Assembly: GCA_004369085.1 (NCBI GenBank)
Contig: ML210624.1
Location: forward strand, 1-11,036
Direction: 5' to 3'
Length of the DNA: 11,036 nucleotides
Source: Coprinopsis marcescibilis
Lineage: Eukaryota > Basidiomycota > Agaricomycetes > Agaricales > Psathyrellaceae
Of this stretch, positions 8,384-11,036 are shown one piece after another (position 1 is the stretch's first letter; each line of letters opens with the position of its first letter). The notes beneath the pieces are model-generated. The model was given only the letters and a program-made list of their open reading frames with translations. It was not told the DNA's origin and searched no databases. The position numbers were made by a program, and so were the translations under genes.

Positions 8384-8577
8384 GATATTTCCCACAATTT
8401 CGAGAGGGTTCTACGATTTTCTAGTACAATCATGCGAAATATATGTAGCACAATGTCCGGAATGGGGAATTAGATCCAAATTCTCCGCATTCTAACATTT
8501 CATCATGACTTCCAATGTACTAAGCGCGCTGCAGAAGGGCCTCAAGGTGCTCAGAAAACGCGTCGAGTCACGCCGAA

Positions 8578-8896
8578 ATGCTATTCTGTCCTGAGGAGAA
8601 TGTCAATATCGATGGTGCAACCGACCAGGAGATCTTTGAAGCAGTTATGGAAGCTCAGGAGGCTCGGGAAAACATAGATACTAACGGGGGGGACGACAAC
8701 GAGTCCCCAATGACAACCACACGGCAACGGATGTGCGCAAAGCTGGCGCCACAATTTCAGATTTTCTTGTAGAGTCAAATGACCCATATGTTCGTAGATT
8801 GGAGGTCTTTTAAACACCCTGAGGAGGGATTTACAACTTAAGGAAGCGAGGTCTCTAAAGGCTTCGCAAGTTACTGACTATTTCACATGCTCTTAA
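8578..8896 (+). pseudogene. C-terminal remnant of a pogo/Tigger-like DDE transposase, frameshifted
   Basis: Three successive frames read like consecutive parts of the C-terminal tail of fungal pogo-type transposases. Frame 1, from about 8602, gives IDGATDQEIFEAVMEAQEA followed by NGGDD. Frame 2, about 8730-8804, gives DVRKAGATISDFLVES and NDPYVRRLE. Frame 3, 8804-8896, gives LLNTLRRDLQLKEARSLKAS and ends VTDYFTCS before TAA. The (A)TD-E-IF-AV-A, DV-KA--TI, P--RRLE, LRRDL-L and TDYF landmarks follow the order I recall for these enzymes. The switches imply at least two indels, and the first frame also ends prematurely at 8770-8772. The catalytic DDE core and DNA-binding N-terminus are absent. 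The fragment is in the orientation expected for the last part of a transposase gene. Confidence 0.7.
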
Positions 8897-8968
8897 TTAG
8901 GTTAGGTAGTCACTATTATACATACTTATAATATGGGAAAATCCTTCCATTTTGGGAGATACCTGGCC

Positions 8969-9001
8969 AAAGGCATAACCTCCCAAAAGGCATAACTTGG
9001 C
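8969..9001 (+). repeat. Right subterminal copy (R3) of the AGGCATA repeat
   Basis: The segment AAAGGCATAACCTCCCAAAA and its continuation match R1/R2 of the left end in the same, not inverted, orientation. The following TCCACCGAC (9005-9013) also matches the sequence after R1 (TCCACCGAC, 8314-8322). So the subterminal blocks are direct repeats while the extreme ends are inverted. Confidence 0.85.
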
Positions 9002-9015
9002 ATGTCCACCGACGG

Positions 9016-9040
9016 GTATGCCTTAAGACAGTTTCGACTG
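9016..9040 (-). repeat. Right terminal inverted repeat (25 bp)
   Basis: An exact reverse complement of 8247-8271, followed immediately by the TA of the target duplication (9041-9042). Confidence 0.95.
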
Positions 9041-9042
9041 TA

Positions 9043-9748
9043 ATACAAAGACGTCCGATCGATTGCATCCCGTTGATCGCAATTCTTTCAGCCTCGTTAT
9101 TACGACAGGCCCACAAAACGTGACAAATCAGGTAAATACAAGGTCCCTTTTAGACAGAGGAGCCACTTGAGCGACACCCAATGCGAAGACATTTCTGACT
9201 TGGAATGTGCATGTGTTCAGATGTTTGCTGAACATGCTAGACGTTGAAGAACACAATGAGATAGTAATCGCCGCACATTGGCCGCATACCTCTTCTGCTG
9301 TATGGCTACACTCGATTCTCGAAGGTTAACGCCTCTAGATGTGGCTAAGCCCATGTGGTGCCGTTTTAACTTCAAACCGGGCTGTGTGGCTGGGCTTTCC
9401 GTGCAAAGGTGAACGACACGGTCTACAGGCTCAGATGGTACCGAATCCATGATCATTTGGCGAGCCAGGGCCAAGAGTCAAGCAAGACGGCCAGAGCAAA
9501 ATAGGCGCCAAGCTGGGTTTTAATTGGCGTTGAGTGAATGCCGAGATCCCAGAACGGCAAGAAATGATCATCCCAAGCATTACAATTTCATTTCAAGTGG
9601 GCTTCTTGGGTTCGTCATCGATGTTGGCGTGTGGACCCTTTTTCTTGTTTAGCACCCGCCAACACCAGCCTAGCTCTCGGAAAGTCGACGTCTGCCTTTC
9701 AAACTAACACTCAGACAATCATCTTCCTGATATTCTGACAATTCGAAA
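9043..9748. other. Intergenic region, no gene seen
   Basis: No frame gives a recognisable product or consistent splicing. The last ~60 bases before 9749 are C/T/A-rich and are presumably the promoter and 5' leader of the Kre9-like gene. I see no obvious TATA box. Confidence 0.5.
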
Positions 9749-10447
9749 ATGCAGCTGTCAGACATCATCTCGACAGTGTGTGGGTTGTTGCTAGTGTTTA
9801 CTACCTCGGTGTCAGGTATGGTTCGAATGGCCCCATCCTTCTTGACGTCTGGTAGTGCTAAGAGCGGTTGACACAGGCTATTTCCTGGTCACAAGCCCGA
9901 CAACCGACTCGCAATGGGTGAATGGCCAAGCCAACCTGGTTTCGTGGGACAAGGAGTTGAAGGATGATTTAAACGGGTTCGACATAAAGTTGCTGAGGCT
10001 GGACGGGAATGGGATAATACTGGTGGCAAGGAATGGTGCGTTCAGTGATACATATATTTTTCCAAGTCCCAGCGTGTCGCTCATGAAAGGCCTAAACCAA
10101 AACTAGTCGTTACAAAGCCGGGGACAATCAACATCTACGTTGAAAATATTCAGCCAGCCAGCGGCTATGTTCTTGCTTTTGTCAACACAACTCAGGGGAT
10201 CACTCATGGTCGCTCCCTTCCTTTCTCCATCCTTAAGGCTGGAAGTACACCGAGTTCCACCCAACCTACACCTAACGATAAAGCGGTGACGGTATCAGTG
10301 ACCTCAGGACCCGACCCTACAGTTCCTTTCGCTACAGAATTCCCGTCGATACAGCACACAGGAGCAGGTATTTCGACGGTTCGTGTCGCTGGTGGTGGCC
10401 TAGCGTTTGCTGTCGCATGCTTCGTTGTAACAGGGATGTTCGTTTGA
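9749..10447 (+). CDS. Kre9/Knh1-like, Ser/Thr-containing GPI-anchored surface protein (188 aa, 3 exons)
   Basis: The exons are 9749-9815, 9877-10035 and 10107-10447, separated by a 61-nt intron (GTATGG/GACACAG) and a 71-nt intron (GTGCGT/AACTAG, with a CCTAAAC branch site); both keep frame. Residues 1-23 (MQLSDIISTVCGLLLVFTTS plus VSG) are a signal peptide. Residues 24-118 form one beta-sandwich domain of the Kre9/KNH N-terminal type: V-SPTTDSQWVNGQ, LVSWD, FDIKLLRLDG, INIYVENI and YVLAFVN then LPFSIL. A short Thr/Ser/Pro linker follows (about 121-165). The last 17 residues (172-188) are hydrophobic, with a small-residue site TGAG at 160-163, which fits a GPI attachment signal. In yeast, Kre9/Knh1 function in beta-1,6-glucan assembly; in agaricomycetes this domain occurs in many small surface proteins of unknown role. 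A at -3 supports the start. Confidence 0.92.
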
Positions 10448-10501
10448 ACTTTGAAGGATGCCATGATCTATCACTGCCACATATATCCTACCCGCTTTCA
10501 C

Positions 10502-10679
10502 AGGCTACATCAGACTCCAACCATTCGGCTGGATGCCTTATCTAATCTTATCAGCTACCAGCCTCCGAACTTTTTCCCAACGTCTAGAGGGTTGGGCATC
10601 CAGCCGAAGAACTTCGGAGGAGCGATAAGATTAGATAAAAAAAAGTCCACAGACGAATGGTTGGAGTCTGAGGCTACAT
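10502..10679. repeat. 9-bp target site duplication AGGCTACAT flanking the MITE
   Basis: Identical AGGCTACAT copies at 10502-10510 and 10671-10679 directly abut the inverted ends of the element between them. A 9-bp duplication is the usual size for Mutator-like elements. Confidence 0.88.
10511..10670. mobile_element. 160-bp foldback MITE, probably Mutator-like
   Basis: Perfect 17-bp inverted ends (CAGACTCCAACCATTCG at 10511-10527, complement at 10654-10670) sit inside an exact 9-bp direct repeat. The interior carries more paired arms: TTATCTAATCTTATC at 10538-10552 with 10624-10638; CCTCCGAA at 10562-10569 with 10613-10620; TTCGGCTGGATGCC at 10524-10537 with 10595-10608; and CCCAAC at 10576-10581 with GTTGGG at 10591-10596. 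There is no coding capacity. It lies 63 bases after the Kre9-like stop codon, so it is likely transcribed in that gene's 3' region. The superfamily call rests on the duplication length and is inference. Confidence 0.87.
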
Positions 10680-11036
10680 TCGCTTTCATTATTTCTGGCA
10701 TTATTTGGTTTCTGCTTGAATCTAATATATTAAGAGACAACGGGCTATGACGCAATATTATATAATATATTTACTAAGCAAAGAATCGCACGGTCACTAC
10801 ATTGAGCTCGCCGCGCGTCGGCTTCGGACATGTCCGACTATGTGTTCCCACGTTCCTGCCGCGCGTGTTCGCGTTCGAGTTTTCGCCGTTTCGTGACATT
10901 TTTGTGCATTTTCGCCGTAATATTGCCTGCCCATCAGTTTTATCCTTCTTTTACCTCACTTTTACCACTCTGTATTGCTTCTTTGATACCTGTCACTGCT
11001 CTTTTGTCATATCTTTTGCCCAAATCTGCTATTGTG
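10680..11036. other. Non-coding right end: AT-rich palindrome, then pyrimidine-rich sequence
   Basis: No gene is visible. An AT palindrome, ATATTATATAATAT, lies at 10755-10768 and a perfect 14-bp palindrome, TCGGACATGTCCGA, at 10824-10837. From about 10900 the plus strand is markedly poor in purines, as in fungal promoters and 5' leaders, so a gene may begin beyond the window. It could equally be the edge of a repeat. Confidence 0.45.

Larger units (their letters stand above)
8247..9040 (+). mobile_element. Defective Tc1/mariner-superfamily (pogo/Fot1-like) DNA transposon, 794 bp
   Basis: The ends are perfect 25-bp inverted repeats (8247-8271 and 9016-9040) beginning CAGTCGAAACTG and ending AAGGCATAC inward. 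Both are flanked outward by the dinucleotide TA (8245-8246 and 9041-9042), as expected from TA-targeted insertion. CAGT termini with TA duplications are typical of the pogo/Fot1 branch. The interior holds subterminal direct repeats at both ends and a frameshifted C-terminal transposase fragment in plus orientation. The element is too short to encode a full enzyme, so it is an internally deleted copy that could only move if an intact relative supplies transposase. The perfect TIRs suggest insertion was not ancient, although the coding remnant is already broken. Confidence 0.9.

Noticed and set aside
8011..8424. 137-aa plus-strand protein
   Set aside because: It crosses the transposon boundary at 8247 and includes the subterminal repeats; no recognisable product.
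8247..9040. Reading the AGGCATA repeats as a CRISPR array
   Set aside because: Repeats are irregular, lie inside transposon ends with TIRs and TA duplication, and the host is eukaryotic.
9217..9474. Minus-strand 85-codon open frame
   Set aside because: No recognisable motif or promoter context; composition like the surrounding intergenic DNA.

Overview
The window looks like nuclear DNA of a mushroom-forming basidiomycete (Agaricomycetes). Genes are cut into many short exons by introns of about 50-77 nt with CTAAC/CTGAC/TTGAC-like branch sites. The P450 resembles the ent-kaurene-oxidase-like / CYP512-type P450s common in that class, and one protein carries a G-G-x-F-x-N-x-x-G motif that I associate with agaricomycete proteins. 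The taxonomic reading is inference; no marker gene is present.

Layout. 1-542: intergenic. 543-2062 (+): a five-exon gene for an unrecognised 380-residue protein whose C-terminal half holds two copies of a ~75-80-residue module; its first intron appears to be GC-AG. 2063-2729: intergenic. 2818-3667 (+): a three-exon gene for a low-complexity His/Gln/Pro-rich protein ending in the glycine motif. 3887-6087 (-): a complete 12-exon cytochrome P450 (516 aa). 6088-7195: no recognisable gene, some hairpins. 7196-7799 (-): a secreted SnoaL-like / NTF2-fold protein (163 aa). 8247-9040: a 794-bp Tc1/mariner-type (pogo/Fot1-like) element with 25-bp perfect inverted ends, a TA target duplication and a decayed C-terminal piece of its transposase. 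9749-10447 (+): a Kre9/Knh1-like, probably GPI-anchored surface protein (188 aa). 10511-10670: a 160-bp MITE with 17-bp perfect inverted ends and a perfect 9-bp target duplication (Mutator-like). 10680-11036: AT-rich then pyrimidine-rich sequence without a gene.

The P450 and the SnoaL-like gene lie on the same strand about 1.1 kb apart. Together they could belong to a secondary-metabolism neighbourhood, but no scaffold-building enzyme is visible, so this is only a possibility. The most unusual items are the duplicated-module orphan protein with its GC-AG intron and 15-nt microexon, the glycine-motif protein with a frame-preserving intron, and the two well-bounded transposon relics. I found no CRISPR array, tRNA or rRNA. 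I cannot claim a proven new system here; the best candidate for something undescribed is the protein encoded at 543-2062.
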